DNA of 64,000 nucleotides from Ixodes scapularis (lineage: Eukaryota; Arthropoda; Arachnida; Ixodida; Ixodidae), in the NCBI RefSeq assembly GCF_016920785.2, contig NW_024609836.1, positions 64,831,930 through 64,895,929 on the forward strand, read 5' to 3'. Numbering within the stretch: the first letter of the stretch is position 1; each line of letters opens with the position of its first letter. The translations under genes and the position numbers were made by a program. A model generated the notes under the pieces. That model did no database searches, had not been told where the DNA came from, and was given only the letters and a program-made list of their open reading frames with translations. This document shows positions 10,979 through 22,700 of the stretch, one piece after another.

Positions 10979-11245
10979 TCTATAGACGCTTTACACACAC
11001 GCCAAAATACAGCCGCCATTGCTGACCTTCTCTTGTTTTACCGAGATACCGAGCCACTGAAATTGGTGTGGACGAGCCTCCACAAAAGCCAATGCTGGAG
11101 AGAAAGACAGAATAAAACCTAAGATGGCTATAACCTGGCCTGCTATGGTAATAATGAAGGGAAGTAAACGTAATAAGGGGAATCAAAAACTGAAGGTCAG
11201 TTATGGCGGTGCCCATGCACAGCTGCTGCAAAGCGTCTATACTCC
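10979..11245. mobile_element. Palindromic MITE with TAGACGCTTT ends and TA flanks
   Basis: TATAGACGCTTT at the left and AAAGCGTCTATA at the right are exact inverted ends. Inner blocks GCCGCCATTGCTGACCTTC and GAAGGTCAGTTATGGCGG also pair. TA on each side fits Tc1/mariner-type targeting. A (CGT)n microsatellite follows at 11281-11300. Confidence 0.7.
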
Positions 11246-11599
11246 TATTCTCATACAGGACATCTTCATGAAGAAGTTGGATCGTCGTCGTCGTCGTCTT
11301 CCAGAAGATCGATGGAGCAGAAACCAAGAAAAACAAATTTACATTTAAAGCGATAGCATTTTTAGAAACTGAATAATCCTATATACAAAAGTAAATGCCC
11401 GTACTAAATTCCAAGCCCGTTCCTAAAACTATGGTTTCGATGCTCCCCAGTTTTTCTTTCAAATTGTTTTTTACAAAAAAATATATTTTGATCATTTGAT
11501 CCTATTCATTTATTTTGCTTGGTTTAAACCTGTTATGCCATCTGGCAGTGCAGGTTGAGAGTGATAGGTTTATTTCTTTTCTTTTAGCTCTCAATTAAA

Positions 11600-12010
11600 C
11601 ATTCTGTAAACATTCTGTTGGCTTGGGCTGGCCTCCCGTTGGTGGGCAGAGTACTTTGTGCACGCCGCGGAAAGCAGACACCTGACTATGCCGGATTTAG
11701 CGTTTTTTGAGTGTGCGCTTGAGAATGGAAGCACCGGCTTGCTTGTACGCTGTTGAAACGGCAAGGACTCTCCTTTCTCGGAAGGTTGGAGGCGAACCTC
11801 CAGGAACTGCAGTTCGCTTTCCGTGGGGTCTTCCCTGTTAAATGTTAGGTGCCCAGGCGAAGCGCTGAATGCCTCGATGATAGCCTCCGGAGTTGCGTGG
11901 TTATGGTGAAAGATGAGGTATTCATAGACGTACCTGAACACTTCGCAGTGCAGGGATTTGGGTTGCAGATGCCTCACTCCCGCAATTCCCACAGATCTTG
12001 TATGTTTGTC
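11600..12010 (-). pseudogene. Penelope-like element reverse transcriptase fragment
   Basis: The translation runs HCEVFRYVYEYLIFHHNH, GHLTFNREDPTESELQFLEV, then TSKPVLPFSSAHSKNAKSGI. This order matches the Penelope RT: the YVDD catalytic box, the FLD block, and the K-P-LPFSSxHSK block. The catalytic box reads YVYE here, so the active-site Asp pair is gone. The fragment is open for about 135 codons to the stop at 11591-11593, but no endonuclease (GIY-YIG) domain and no 5' RT part are present. It is a dead fragment that ends with ordinary AT-rich sequence. Confidence 0.75.
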
Positions 12011-12639
12011 CAAAATACTAGTGTGTGTGTGTGTGATATTTGTGAGCTGTGAAGTCAGTAACATTTGATAATTCAATAGGTCAATGACACGTATATGTGA
12101 TATGCATTTTAATGTTATACTTCCAAAACTCAACTTAAAGACAAATTGCCCGCAAAACACAAAACTTTCTACAGAGTCCGGCCTCTGTGGTCATTATAAC
12201 AAAATTTAGCCTGTCTAAACATAATTTCAAAATCTCTGCGACTAGATTATAGAGATTACTATAAAAATATTGGTGATCGGTCTGTAATAGTTTTGGATAG
12301 AGCGGGAATCAAAGGTGCAGAGGCGACGATCATCAAAACACCGCCGTCTTTTCTCACTCATTTGAGATTTAATTATATAAAATTAACTATGAATTTTCAA
12401 GCAAGAAGTGGTGTCTTTCTTGCAGTATACACTACAGCATATGATACACTTAAAAAGTACAAGCGGACCGCTTGAGTCCAAATCAAAGCGCGTGCATGGT
12501 CTCATTTTAGCAGACAACGCACTCCTAAAGAAAACGTCTGAGTTTACTTTCTCGCGGAACATGTCGACAGTCAATCACGGCGTACAATTAAGATTTCGAT
12601 TAGATCCGAAAAAAAGGCCATATGCGCAGAGACGATGAG
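12011..12639. other. Unassigned; contains a (GT)n microsatellite
   Basis: A short (TG)n run lies at about 12020-12036. The rest (12060-12640) is AT-rich with no recognisable gene or repeat structure. Confidence 0.4.
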
Positions 12640-12911
12640 CAAGTGGAACGTCCTGCTCAATATGTAAACCACGAAGTTGTTCCTTGTGCCATGGGAGGTC
12701 TTTCGGCTCGTTAGCAATCATAACGGCTACGCCGACCGCTCCGCATGTCCCGGCCCGGCGAGTCGCATCTCGGGCCGCGGCGTGGGCCGCATCGTTACCG
12801 TGGACCCCCTCATGAGCCGGAGACTAGATTAATGTGATTGGGTGTGTGATTGGAGGGATGTTGGAAGATTTGAATGTTAGGAGCTTTGTTGCCGATCGAG
12901 AGACGCGACCA
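12640..12911 (-). pseudogene. 3' part of an RNase H-bearing LINE (separated from the rest by a MITE)
   Basis: On the minus strand, immediately after the MITE, the frame reads RVSRSATKLLTFKSSNIPP, a stop (TAG where Trp is expected), then SPAHEGVHGNDAAHAAARD. The last block is the C-terminal RNase H region typical of I-group LINEs (PxHxGxxGNExAHxxAR). It continues, in the same orientation, the RNase H frame that breaks off at 13812 on the other side of the MITE. Confidence 0.75.
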
Positions 12912-13811
12912 GGGATGGGCAGTATTTCACATACAAGTATTTGAAATACGTATTTCAAATACTTTGCGTATTTTGCATTTGTATTTAATTACAAATTGTG
13001 TGATGTATTTGACGTGTGTATTTAAATACTAAAACGTGGGTATTTCAAATAAAATTGTAATTAAATACAATTTTGTCGGCGAAAATACATCCCTCAAACT
13101 TTTATTTTTACTGTCCAGAGCAGTAAGAAAACTACGCTCTGCACCGAATGCAGTGTCTCTCAATCAAGCACAAGCGTTTAGTGACTTTGTGATTACGGTG
13201 CTGGTCCAGGGCAAGGATAGTGACGAAATCGACGTTCACAGGCAGACTGGTTAAATAAGTATTGTGACAACTTGTGATGCTTTCCAGCCTGATTTCCATC
13301 CATTATTTTCCCTGGAACATTCTAAATGCAGGGTCGTACAGATTTTCGTAACTGGTGCGAGTTGCAACAATAAAAAATTCTCTAGCTATAGTGCTGCGCA
13401 TCTTGGTCGTTTCGGTTCTTTGTTGGTCTATAACAAAATGTAATCGACAAAAAAAGCTGCTTGAAGCTCTGTACTTTTTTCGCCTCTAACGTCCAAGCCG
13501 ATTACATTTTTTGTGATTATATTTTTATTACGTTACTAGAGCCTCGCACACTAACTCCCGAGTGTGCTATGCAAAATTAAAATGAGGTACCCAGAAACCC
13601 GTTGCAGGTGCCCTGAAGTCGCTGACGCAAAATTTGAGGAATGTTTTTGGAAAAGTATTTGGAGGAGACCAAATACATTTGGTTGTATTTGTATCTTGTA
13701 TTTTTTTTTTTTTTTTGGAAATGTAATGAAATTTGTAATTAAATACATTTTTGACGAAGTATTTTGTATTTGTATTTGGATACATATTTGCACGTATTTT
13801 GCTCATCCCTT
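12912..13811. mobile_element. Non-autonomous hAT-like element (about 0.9 kb) inserted in a LINE
   Basis: The left end AGGGATGGGCAGTATTTCACA and the right end, reversed, AGGGATGAGCAAAATACG form imperfect terminal repeats. The subterminal regions are rich in repeated AAATAC/GTATTT words (ATTTGAAATACGTATTTCAA). The interior (13040-13560) has no known protein. The GGGATGGGC-type ends suggest hAT. The insertion falls between two codons of the LINE RNase H frame (SFSKG on one side, RVSRS on the other). I could not see an 8-bp target duplication, so the class is tentative. Confidence 0.6.
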
Positions 13812-15395
13812 GCTGAAACTAAGAATGGCCGTCTTGTAGTCACAGATTATCGTGCGTAACGACTTGGACGCGTGGTTCAGGGCCAGGCCCATTGCAGCTT
13901 CCTCCGCTCTGGTGGGGGAATCCTCCTTGACTGAGGCCATCACTACAATGCGCCCTGGTTCATCCACCACGGCCAGGGCATAGCGGTCCCGGTGTTCTCT
14001 GTAGTTGGCCGCGTCTACGAAGTATACGTCGGGACGCCCAGCGTACAGCTTGTGAAGGGCCTCCGCTCGGGCTTTGCGGCGTTGAACATGGAAGGTCAAG
14101 TTCATGTTGCTGGGTAAGGGTGGGATCCTGAGCCGAGATCTAATTTCGGTTGGTATCGGCATGGTTAGAGATGCGGTATTTAGAGGTGGGAGTATGCCGA
14201 GCGTTTCGAGAACCGCTCGTCTGGTTTTGGTGCCCGCCAGGTGCAGCATCTGAGCAGAGCGGTGCGCCTCAAGTAGCTCGCGTCTACTATGTTGTGTAGT
14301 CCTAGAGTCATGAGGCGGACAGTAAGTGTTTAGGGGGCCAGGCTCAGTGCCGATTTGCACGCCGACCGGAGAAGCAGATTGCAGTTGTCCCTGTAGGTCT
14401 TTCCTAATTGTAGATACGGCAAGGAGTATAGGAAGTGGGACTCCACGAAAGCTTTGATGAGTCTCACAATGTCTGCTTCTTTTACTCCTCCGCGCTTGTT
14501 GGATATCCGCCTGATGAGTCGAAAAGTCTGGTGGGTGATCGAGTGTAATTTTAGCATTACGTCCGTATTTGGTTTGAAGCAATGAAAATTTAAGCCCAGT
14601 ATTCGAATGGGTCTGACCCCCGGTATGGGTTGGTCGCCTACCCTCAGGTCCAATCGCTGTACTGAGCGTTCTGTGTCCGTGAGACCTGTGGTCTCCTCCT
14701 TGATTAGCTGTTCCGATTTATGCGGAGAGATGTCGAGCCCTAAATTCGCGACATATTCATATGTCTATGGCTGTCTGAAGCGTCTCCTCCATGCCCGTGT
14801 CACTGCCCTTGTTGGTCCATAGCGTGATGTCGTCTGCGTAAATAGAGTGACCGAGTATGGGTAGTGTGGCCAGCTTACTCGGGAGGTACAGCATGGCTAT
14901 GTTGAAGGACATAGAGGGCAGGGCCGCTCCTTGCGGAGTGCCTCTGTCCCCTGTGAGCATGGGGTCTGACGTGTGTCCCGCGACCGAAATTTATATTGTG
15001 CGGTTTTCGACGAACGAACGCACGTACGCGAAAAAGCGTTCGCCCAGCGCCAAATTATTTATGTTGGACAGCACTGCCGCGTGCCGTATGTTGCCAAAGG
15101 CTTTGTGCAAGTCAAGCCCCACCACAACCCTTTTGTTTCGGCGCGGCTCGATTACATCCGACTGGAGTTGGAGAAGGATGTCCTGCGTCGAAAGGTGTTG
15201 GCGGAAGCCAAACATGGAATTTGGGAACAAGCCCTGATCGTCCATGTAGTCCCGAAGGCGATTGAGCACTACATGCTCCATCACCTTGCCGACGGAGGGC
15301 ATGAGCGAAAGGGGTCTCAAATTATCGAGGTTGAGAGGTTTGTCAGGTTTGGGTATTTTAGTGCACCACAGTGGAGACTGAAAAGTGGTTTGTAG
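13812..15395 (-). pseudogene. I-group LINE: reverse transcriptase and RNase H, 5'-truncated and frameshifted
   Basis: Reading on the minus strand: 15395-14991 starts inside RT with KPDKPLNLDNLRPLSLMPSV, GFRQHLST and VVVGLDLHKAFGNIRHA (first catalytic Asp). A frame change leads to 14960-14757 with GTPQGAALPS and HSIYADDITLW (the YADD catalytic box). Another leads to 14653-14330 (RIRILGLNF-type thumb start, VESHFLYSLPYLQ). A last frame (14582-13803) ends in an RNase H domain: VYFVDAANYREH (first Asp), RAEEAAMGLAL (Glu) and TIICDYKTAIL (Asp). Non-LTR elements with an RNase H domain after RT belong to the I/R1 group. At least three frame breaks make it inactive. The 5' ORF and the endonuclease are missing. 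Confidence 0.8.
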
Positions 15396-16639
15396 GCACA
15401 GAAAATAAAGAAATAATATTATTATACGAGCGAAAAAAAAGTTACCCAAAGGCAAGATACCTGCGCTCTATATGAAAAAAAAAAAAAAAAACCTTTATTG
15501 CAAGGTTTACTTATGTGTAAGGCTTCATGGGTCCTAGAAATGCCTTCGCGGGGGCCGCAGCCTTGGATTTGAGAATCACTGACCTATGCGGTTGTCATAG
15601 TCCAGCAAATGTTTTAGGACCAAATGACCCGCAGCCCAGTGTCTAGATTGGCGATTTTTGTGTTAAAGCAAAACTTTCCGCTACTCTTTTTGATTTTTGA
15701 ATATAGAGTAAATAGTAACCTTAATTCCGAAATATTTGGCAAGGTCGGGCCATCGGGTACCGATGCCTCCAACTAGGCCCGACCCGAGCCCGCGCAGATC
15801 GCAACGAGTTACTCAAACTAATAGTTTGACTACCTCGTCATAATATTTCTTATGGTGGGCCGCATTGTTGGTGCACAAGGCAGAACTCACGTCTGGGCTT
15901 CAGGAACTTCATTAAATCGGACCATAGGTTAACGGACAGGCCGCGGCCGTCTTTGAGTACTGCCATGGATGGCATACGGAAGGTTCCAAAATCCGAAATA
16001 TTAGTCATGGGTTTCTTCTTTCTATTCTCAGCGATTAAAACAAAATAGCAAAATGTATGACATGTCTCAAAAGTGTGAAGAGAAAACTAGCTTTCTGCCA
16101 ATGCCGATATGACCAGGTGCATAAAGCCGTGTACGCCGCAATGAAAGTTTCATGCTGGCTCTTGCATAAAATGTCCTTGGAGTTTTAAAAAAAACGCAGC
16201 GAAATTGTTATATAAGCCTAAACTACTTCCATTGCAATCTAAACCTAAACTACTTTCATTGAAATTTATTGCGATATAAGCATAAGCTACTTTAATTGCA
16301 ATCTTAAACCTAGGGGTGGCAAACTGCACATCGCCGACCCAGAAGGTACCTTATTATCTCCCGCTGTGATTGCTTTCGATTTAAAGCGTTCTCTGGAGAT
16401 ATCTTCACGCGCAAAACCCCTGCCGTACCAAGCTTAGTCCAGCCTACTTTCGAACGTACAACGTCCATGGAAGATGTTTACCTCTACATTGACGGTATTG
16501 TGAATGTCACTGATCGCCTCCCTGTAACTTCTTCGCCCGGTTCTAACATAATAATCTTTAGGCTATTAATGCTGTCTTCGGGTATATCTTCCAAATGACT
16601 ACTGTTAAATTTCTAACAATTAATTCCTCGCTAGTTCTC
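15396..16639. other. Unassigned; short repeat at 16205-16310
   Basis: A 17-bp A-run lies at about 15475-15491. Around 16205-16310 a unit like AAGCCTAAACTACTTCCATT is repeated three times (AAACCTAAACTACTTTCATT, ATAAGCATAAGCTACTTTAATT). The stretch before 16640 may be the decayed upstream part of the CR1-like LINE, but I could not identify the endonuclease. Confidence 0.4.
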
Positions 16640-18126
16640 AGCTGCCGTCTGATTGGCTGCGTGGGAACGTAATCCCAATCTTTAAATCGGGGAGTCAGAA
16701 TGAGCTCACTAACGACGGGCCTATCTCATTTACTGAGTGGTTTTATGCAGAATTCTAGAGCACATCGTGTTCAGCCATAAAATATCACATTTATATAGTA
16801 TGAACCTGTTCTTCTATGATGAGCATGGTTTTCGTAAGAAACTTTCTTGTATTACCCAACTATTCTAACTTACTTATGATCTTCATACCATAACTGATGC
16901 AATCTATAGATTTCTCAAATGCTTTTGATCGGGTTTCTCGTAACAGATTAGTATCTAAACTTGTTCACCTAAATGTGAATAGCAATCTTATCTCCCGGAT
17001 TAAAGCTTTCCTATCTCCAGTGTCCTTGAAAGTTTTGTCCTTGGCCCGCTTCTTTTTCTGATTTATATAAACAATATTACTATTTCAATATCATCCACCG
17101 CACGATTATATGCTGACGACCATGTGCTCTACTGCAGAATTTCTTCTGTTAATGACTGCATAAAATAACAATATCATTTTAAAAAATTAAAAAGTAGTGT
17201 AATTCCCTGGTGCATGACCGATTAACCAAACAAATAAAAAAAAGAGAAGAAGGTTTTCCGTACGCTACTTTTGCCACCCAGAGCGGGAGATAACATTTAA
17301 ATATTTAGCTGTGCACCTCTCCGAAGGTCTGCATTGGAGAAACAACGTTAACTGCATATGCTATAAAACTAAAAAACATTAAGCTTTCTTTTTTTTTTAA
17401 GAAGACATTTTTATTTTGCTGACACCTCTGTTCTACGTTTAGCTTACGCTGCACGAGACCGGAAAGGGTTAGAGTATGGATCCATCATATGGAACTCCCA
17501 TCAAGTCTATTAAGTTAACCAATTAATAGCTGTTCAAAATGACGCCACTCGTTTTATCACTCGTAATTACTCCTGGGGTAGCACTTCCTTAAAATAGTTC
17601 ATATCATTACAACCCTTGTCATTAGGATAAAAATTGACCGACTTCCTTTCATGCGCAAATTATCTTAATCCGTGGTCACATCGGACAATTTCATTCTTCT
17701 GGCTCACCATATTTCTTCTCACCTCGATCTTTTATGCAAAGTACTGATAAAATCAAAGCTAAACAAAGGGACAGACGTATACATGCTTTCATGATCTGTC
17801 CTCGTCATCCCTTTATTTAGCTTTCATTGTATTAGTATCTATATCAATACGCAAAAAGTAGAACCCATATTTTCCAGAACCAACGCATTCAAGTACTCAC
17901 CCGTTCCATCAAGTGTCTCCGAATGGAACAGCCTTCCTTCAAGCTGGGTTTCAAATATTAACTGTACCCAGTTCTTACAGGAAATTGTTGCATTTCTAAA
18001 ATAATGTTTTTGTGTTATGCATTTGTTTCCCAATTTTTATTACAAAATGTGCATTTGATTACCCTCCCTCCACCTTATGTAATACCTTTTTGAAACCCTT
18101 AATGTAATAAATGAAATGAAATGAAA
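16640..18126 (+). pseudogene. CR1/L2/Jockey-type LINE reverse transcriptase, heavily decayed
   Basis: Reading across frames on the plus strand gives the family blocks in order: WLRGNVIPIFKSGSQNELTN then PISF (16655-16725), a HGFRKKLSC-type block (about 16825), DFSNAFDRVSRNRLVSKL (16915-16965), SVLGPLLFLIYINN (about 17020-17080), and RLYADDHVLYCRI (17102-17140, catalytic Asp pair intact). Then come HLSEGLHWRNNVN (17310) and LEYGSIIWN..LIAVQNDATRFI (17470-17560). The 3' end (TAATAAATGAAATGAAATGA, to 18126) is a short-repeat tail as in CR1-like elements. Stops and frameshifts are numerous. Coordinates of blocks are approximate. Confidence 0.75.
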
Positions 18127-18199
18127 GTAAACAATGTCCACTTCTTTTTCAAGGAACAAAGATATATATCACTGAACGATTTGTTACCCGGAAATTTTG

Positions 18200-18750
18200 T
18201 TAAACGCGAAAACACGTGCGCACGATGTAAACACGCATACTTGTACACTTTACTCGAAGGAAGAATTGTAAACGATTACAATTACTCTCGGTGAAAAAGT
18301 ATGTCATTATATTACTTGGCTATTTGAGAAGAAAATTAATTGGACGTTAATCGAAAAAAGTAACCACCACTTTTCTTATTACTTCAGATTTTCAAAATGA
18401 CAAATGTTTGCGCCGGTTTGAAAACGGGTCTTTCCTACTGTCTATTATTCGATTAGGATCACCGAATTATAAAGCGCTTATCTTCTATTCTTCCAATTTT
18501 CGTAATTCATCCTTTTCTCGAAGGAATTGGTTCGAGGATTCCTTGGTAGGTATCTTGTAGAAAGAAAGGGCGACATTAAAAACAAGGGGGAAAAACGGTA
18601 ATGGTTACGAGTAATTTTAAAAACTTCTCAAACTACTCAAATTCCTCTTGTGATTACTTCCTCATAAATGTATTCAAATGATTACAAAATTAATTCAAAC
18701 AGCAGTCGATTACAAGTAATTTTATTACTTGTTATGAACACCGTACAAGT
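18200..18750. mobile_element. Interspersed repeat with GTAATCGATTAC-type ends, inverted relative to 56225-56680
   Basis: Both ends are rich in ATTACAATTACT/AGTAATTTTATTACTT words. The middle (GGGTCTTTCCTACTGTC... GATTAGGATCACCGAATTAT) matches the reverse complement of about 56500-56570. The two copies are about 60-70% alike. It is non-coding, probably a hAT-type non-autonomous element. Confidence 0.6.
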
Positions 18751-19177
18751 CTGGGTAAACGTCAGAAAACCGCAACCAGTTCCTGTATCAATGCGTAGAT
18801 TGTGACTATACAAGGAAGTAAATTCCCCAAAATTGTTTCATCACTAATGATTGCATATTCGCAATGACGGAAGACTAGTTTATAACTCACTCCTTGGGTT
18901 TGCACACTTATGAACCTAGCCACGTATGTACTAAACGGTTTGCCAGCCTGAAGATACAGGGCTTGAGTACATGACGACCTCACACCACCTGGTCATTTCC
19001 ACTTGTTCTTAAAAGAGAAGACCTCGGCGGTCCGAAATATGTTGCTGCAGAAGGTACGCGTTCAGTAGTAAGACCAGCACAGTGGCGCTAATGCTACCTC
19101 ATTCGAAGCCATGTACGCACTCGGTCGTCATCCACCAGTGGCTTTCGTGGGTCGTTGTTGTACGCGTACCGCCATTC

Positions 19178-19744
19178 CTACACGAAAGCCGGATCATGCA
19201 TCTTTTTGACCGCGATGTAGTCTCCTTTTATTTTCTTGTCGTCTTCGGGTACCAAAAGGGGCAGAAAGTCCACGTAGAAGTAAACCTCAGATCCGTCGTC
19301 CTTGTCCCCGTCCACGATGACACCCCTGGTGAGAACGGTGTTCGCGCCGTAGAAGGTCTGCAGAACACAGATGCTCGCCACGGCGGCAAACGCGTAACTT
19401 AGGACGTCTTCTCCGAGGTACTCGTCGGTGATCATCCAGATGCCGCGCCAGACGGCGATGGTCGCGTACGTGGCGGCCAGGTTCCAGATGCCCTCGAAGA
19501 CTCGTCTGCAGACCCGACCCAGATTACGGGATATGAAGGCGGCCAGCGGTTGGGACACGAAGAGGAGTAGAGTCACGAGGGTTCCGGAGAAGAGGGACAT
19601 CCTGGCGGAGCGTTCGAGGTCATCGGGATCCTGGATGATATCCAGAAGGGACCAGAGTCCCCGCCAAGCGCTGATGAGAAGCGGCTGGAAGACCGCCACC
19701 GTCAGGACGTTGTCCCAGAAGAAAGGCCACAGGGCCTTTGAAGG
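19178..19744 (-). CDS. fusl: Fuseless-like gene, exon 3 (repeats 3 and 4, C-terminus)
   Basis: The exon opens after a strong acceptor (TTTGTTTCTTTCGTAG) with PSKALWPFFWDNV in phase 0. It contains ISAWRGLWSLLD, a second span (SLFSGTLVTLLLFVSQPLA), then IAVWRGIWMITD, a last span (YAFAAVASICVLQTF) and a charged tail. The stop is TAG at 19178-19180. It is 188 codons long with no breaks and is GC-richer than the surrounding DNA, as expected for a constrained exon among decayed repeats. Confidence 0.85.
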   Translation of the reverse strand, partial: PSKALWPFFWDNVLTVAVFQPLLISAWRGLWSLLDIIQDPDDLERSARMSLFSGTLVTLLLFVSQPLAAFISRNLGRVCRRVFEGIWNLAATYATIAVWRGIWMITDEYLGEDVLSYAFAAVASICVLQTFYGANTVLTRGVIVDGDKDDGSEVYFYVDFLPLLVPEDDKKIKGDYIAVKKMHDPAFV

Positions 19745-22700
19745 CTACGAAAGAAACAAAAGACGAACGAGTACATGAAATAAACTAGAAGGCCGGGACG
19801 ATCAATAGACGCCGGTTCATGCAGTTTGCGTTTGAGTGTGATCGACTGCGTTGAAACCGCTTGTAACCTCTTACGACGAAACAACGGAGCGCCATCTATT
19901 AGGCAGCTTCAGAACACCTCCGGTCTGCGCATATGTTAGCATCGTTGTAACGACGTGTGTTTGAAACAGTTGGGACGATCTTACAGGAGACTATTTTTCA
20001 TAGCTTGTGCGTAGATTTGATCTCACAAATGCTGCAAAACCATCAGTCTAGCTAAACCCAGAACGGAATTTGTCCCGGGTGATAGACGACGCCAGAGTGC
20101 TCTCCAATCGCAGGCAATAGACCCCTTACGAAATGTCGAAATGATGGATGGATTATGTGCGGCCGCCATCAGTTGGTCATGTACCGTGAGCACGCATCGA
20201 ACACGAGCGGTTCGTCAGCACTCCGAGTGTACTCTGATCGAAACGCATTCGACACGAGTGAGCTGCGTCAGTGCTCGGCACGAACTCCGAACCAATCACA
20301 AGCTTCACGCCGGAAGCGATCAGACCAACTAATGGCGGCCGCGCATAATCTACGCGTCGTTTCACAATATCGAAAATGGTCTTTTATTACAAGCGCATAC
20401 TGTGTGCTAGGTCACACTTAAACGAAAATGTGTGAAACAACCTTCGAGGTTGGTCCAAAACACGGGAGCGTATGGTACTGGCGTCCAGCCGAGAGCAAGC
20501 TTATACGCGCGTTTAGCCACTGGCTCATACATGATACAAAAAGACGCGGTATTTGTTGCAGACATGGTGACAGGATAACCTGCGGACATGCCTCAGGGAG
20601 CTTTTCGAAGCCTGTTTGCTTCATGCATGCTTGCAACATGTCTGTCGACAGTTTTTGTATGACCGAAGTGGCCAAGGAAGAGATTCAGACAGTGTCTGCG
20701 GACTGTCTGTTATATGACGTATAAACGGAGTGACCGCAGTTTTATGGTCGCGTTGGGGTGAGGTGAGCTTGACTTGAATTGCGGAAAGCTAAACAAATTC
20801 CGCTTGAGTGCAGACATTTGTCTTCAAATAAACAGTAGTGAAGCAGCATGCAGCGACGCACTTGGGCAGTCGGGAACGGTTCGACACGGTTAAAAAATAA
20901 AAACGTACACGGAAGAAGGACAATGCAAAATTAGCAACAATCCATACACAATGGAACACCCTGTGAACGTAACGGTTTGAATGTAGGCTCTTATCTCTTG
21001 TTTGCCAGATGGTATGGACTATAAGGAAGTGCAGTGACAATTATATTTTTGACTTCATAAATTGTGTTTCTTTTTTTGTATGTTTTATGCACCCGGAAGT
21101 TAGTCAGCCCCGGCGGGCGTCATCGTGTCTCAGCTGTAGATGAGCAGTTTAGCAGGTCCGGTACAACCGCTATCCCTTTCACGTGCATCACGCCGTCGTG
21201 ATACATGACCGCACGCCGGTACGGTGCTCATCCAGATCTAAACGGATTCAGTACCCACTGGACAGAGATGGCAGCGCGCAGACGATAATTATTTTACATA
21301 TACGCATGCCTATAGGACGTCCTCTAACTTGACAGTAGAACTTTCACGATTACTTGTGCTTGGTTCTTTAATTAACCTCAGCTGCAAGTTCAGCGCGCAT
21401 CCATCCTATTTGTACTTTGCGCAAGTTGCCGCACGTTGCCGTGCGCGCATTTTTTTACTACTGTTTCGATAAAGCATTATATAGCTTTGTTTATTGTCAG
21501 TTTGCATATTATTGTGAAAGTCATTGTCGAGGATACAGCTCTCCACCACAATGATAAAGTCGGTGGCCGAGAAAAGCTCCCCGGATAAAATCTCACCGAA
21601 AAAGCGGCACCCGCAGAGAAAAGCTCGCCGGCCTTTGAGCGGATACGAAGAAAAGCTTTACCGAAGATCTTTATCTTCCTTTACCTAGACTTTCAGATTG
21701 TGCGTCTCATATTAAGAATTTGTCGGACTACTAACTTACTAAATTAATTTGTTATTTTTCGTACTATTTTTCAAACTTGTTAAGCATATTGCTCTCAAAT
21801 AAACAATCACCAAGCTTTTTTTTTTTTTTTTTTTTAATTCACGCCGCAACTATAAAACAGAACATTGAAAACAAAAAATGAAAACAAAAAATGAAAACAA
21901 AAATATTATTGGCCACTTTGATTTCACAGATCTCTTTTCATTTCGCCTCAAAAGCGAATGCAGTCACCAACTGCTTCAAAAAGTACAGGAAACTGCTTGT
22001 GCTGCAGAAAGTCATTGCAGGGGTTTCGTAGCAGGTTCTGCAGGCGGCTGGTCTGTCTCCTTGGCGTGTGGCTCTCCTCGACTGACTTGCAGCAGCGTTG
22101 TAGCGGCCACTACTTGGTCTTGCTGGAGGCATTCGAGAAGCCTCCAAACACTGGGATGGCAATGTCCAACGAGGTGCCTGAGTGCATTGTTCCACCCCTC
22201 GAACGCGTTGTTGGTGCGGTACTCGCCTTGAAGTGTAGCGTCCATCACATTTCAGGGCTCTGGAGGGTACTCAGGGCGTCAGCCGCGCACGGTTGTTGTT
22301 AATTGCTCAGCTCCTTCCGCTGTCGGAGCAGTGCGAAAAGTTCTGCTTGCGTAATGTTTGTCAAAATACGCGACTAGGTCGGCCATGTCACCAGGAGCGT
22401 GGTCGCAGATGCAGTCAAGTCCTGATCGTACGAGGTCAGGACTGGAGGCACAAATGCAAGCCCGTCAAGCGTCCCGCACAACTTCCTGAATGCGTCATCG
22501 GTCCGACAGCCTAGGTATGAGAAGAAAAGGTTTTCGACGAGCTTTTCTTCGCATCCGCTCAAAGGCCGGTGAGCTTTTCTCCGCACCTGTCGGTTTTGCC
22601 GTCCGCCTTTCTCCGGTGAGTCTTTCTCCGGTGAACTTTCCTGCGGTGTACTTTTTTCCGGGATTCGATAAAGTTGTTATACAAAACGAAATTAGGTAAA

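Noticed and set aside
13040..13254. 72-codon frame in the hAT-like MITE
   Set aside because: No homology recognised and the element is non-autonomous.
19150..19182. Extra exon after GTGTAGGAATG at the end of the Fuseless-like gene
   Set aside because: A weak donor overlaps the TAG stop, but the frame already ends after a plausible hydrophilic tail and no further exon is visible downstream.
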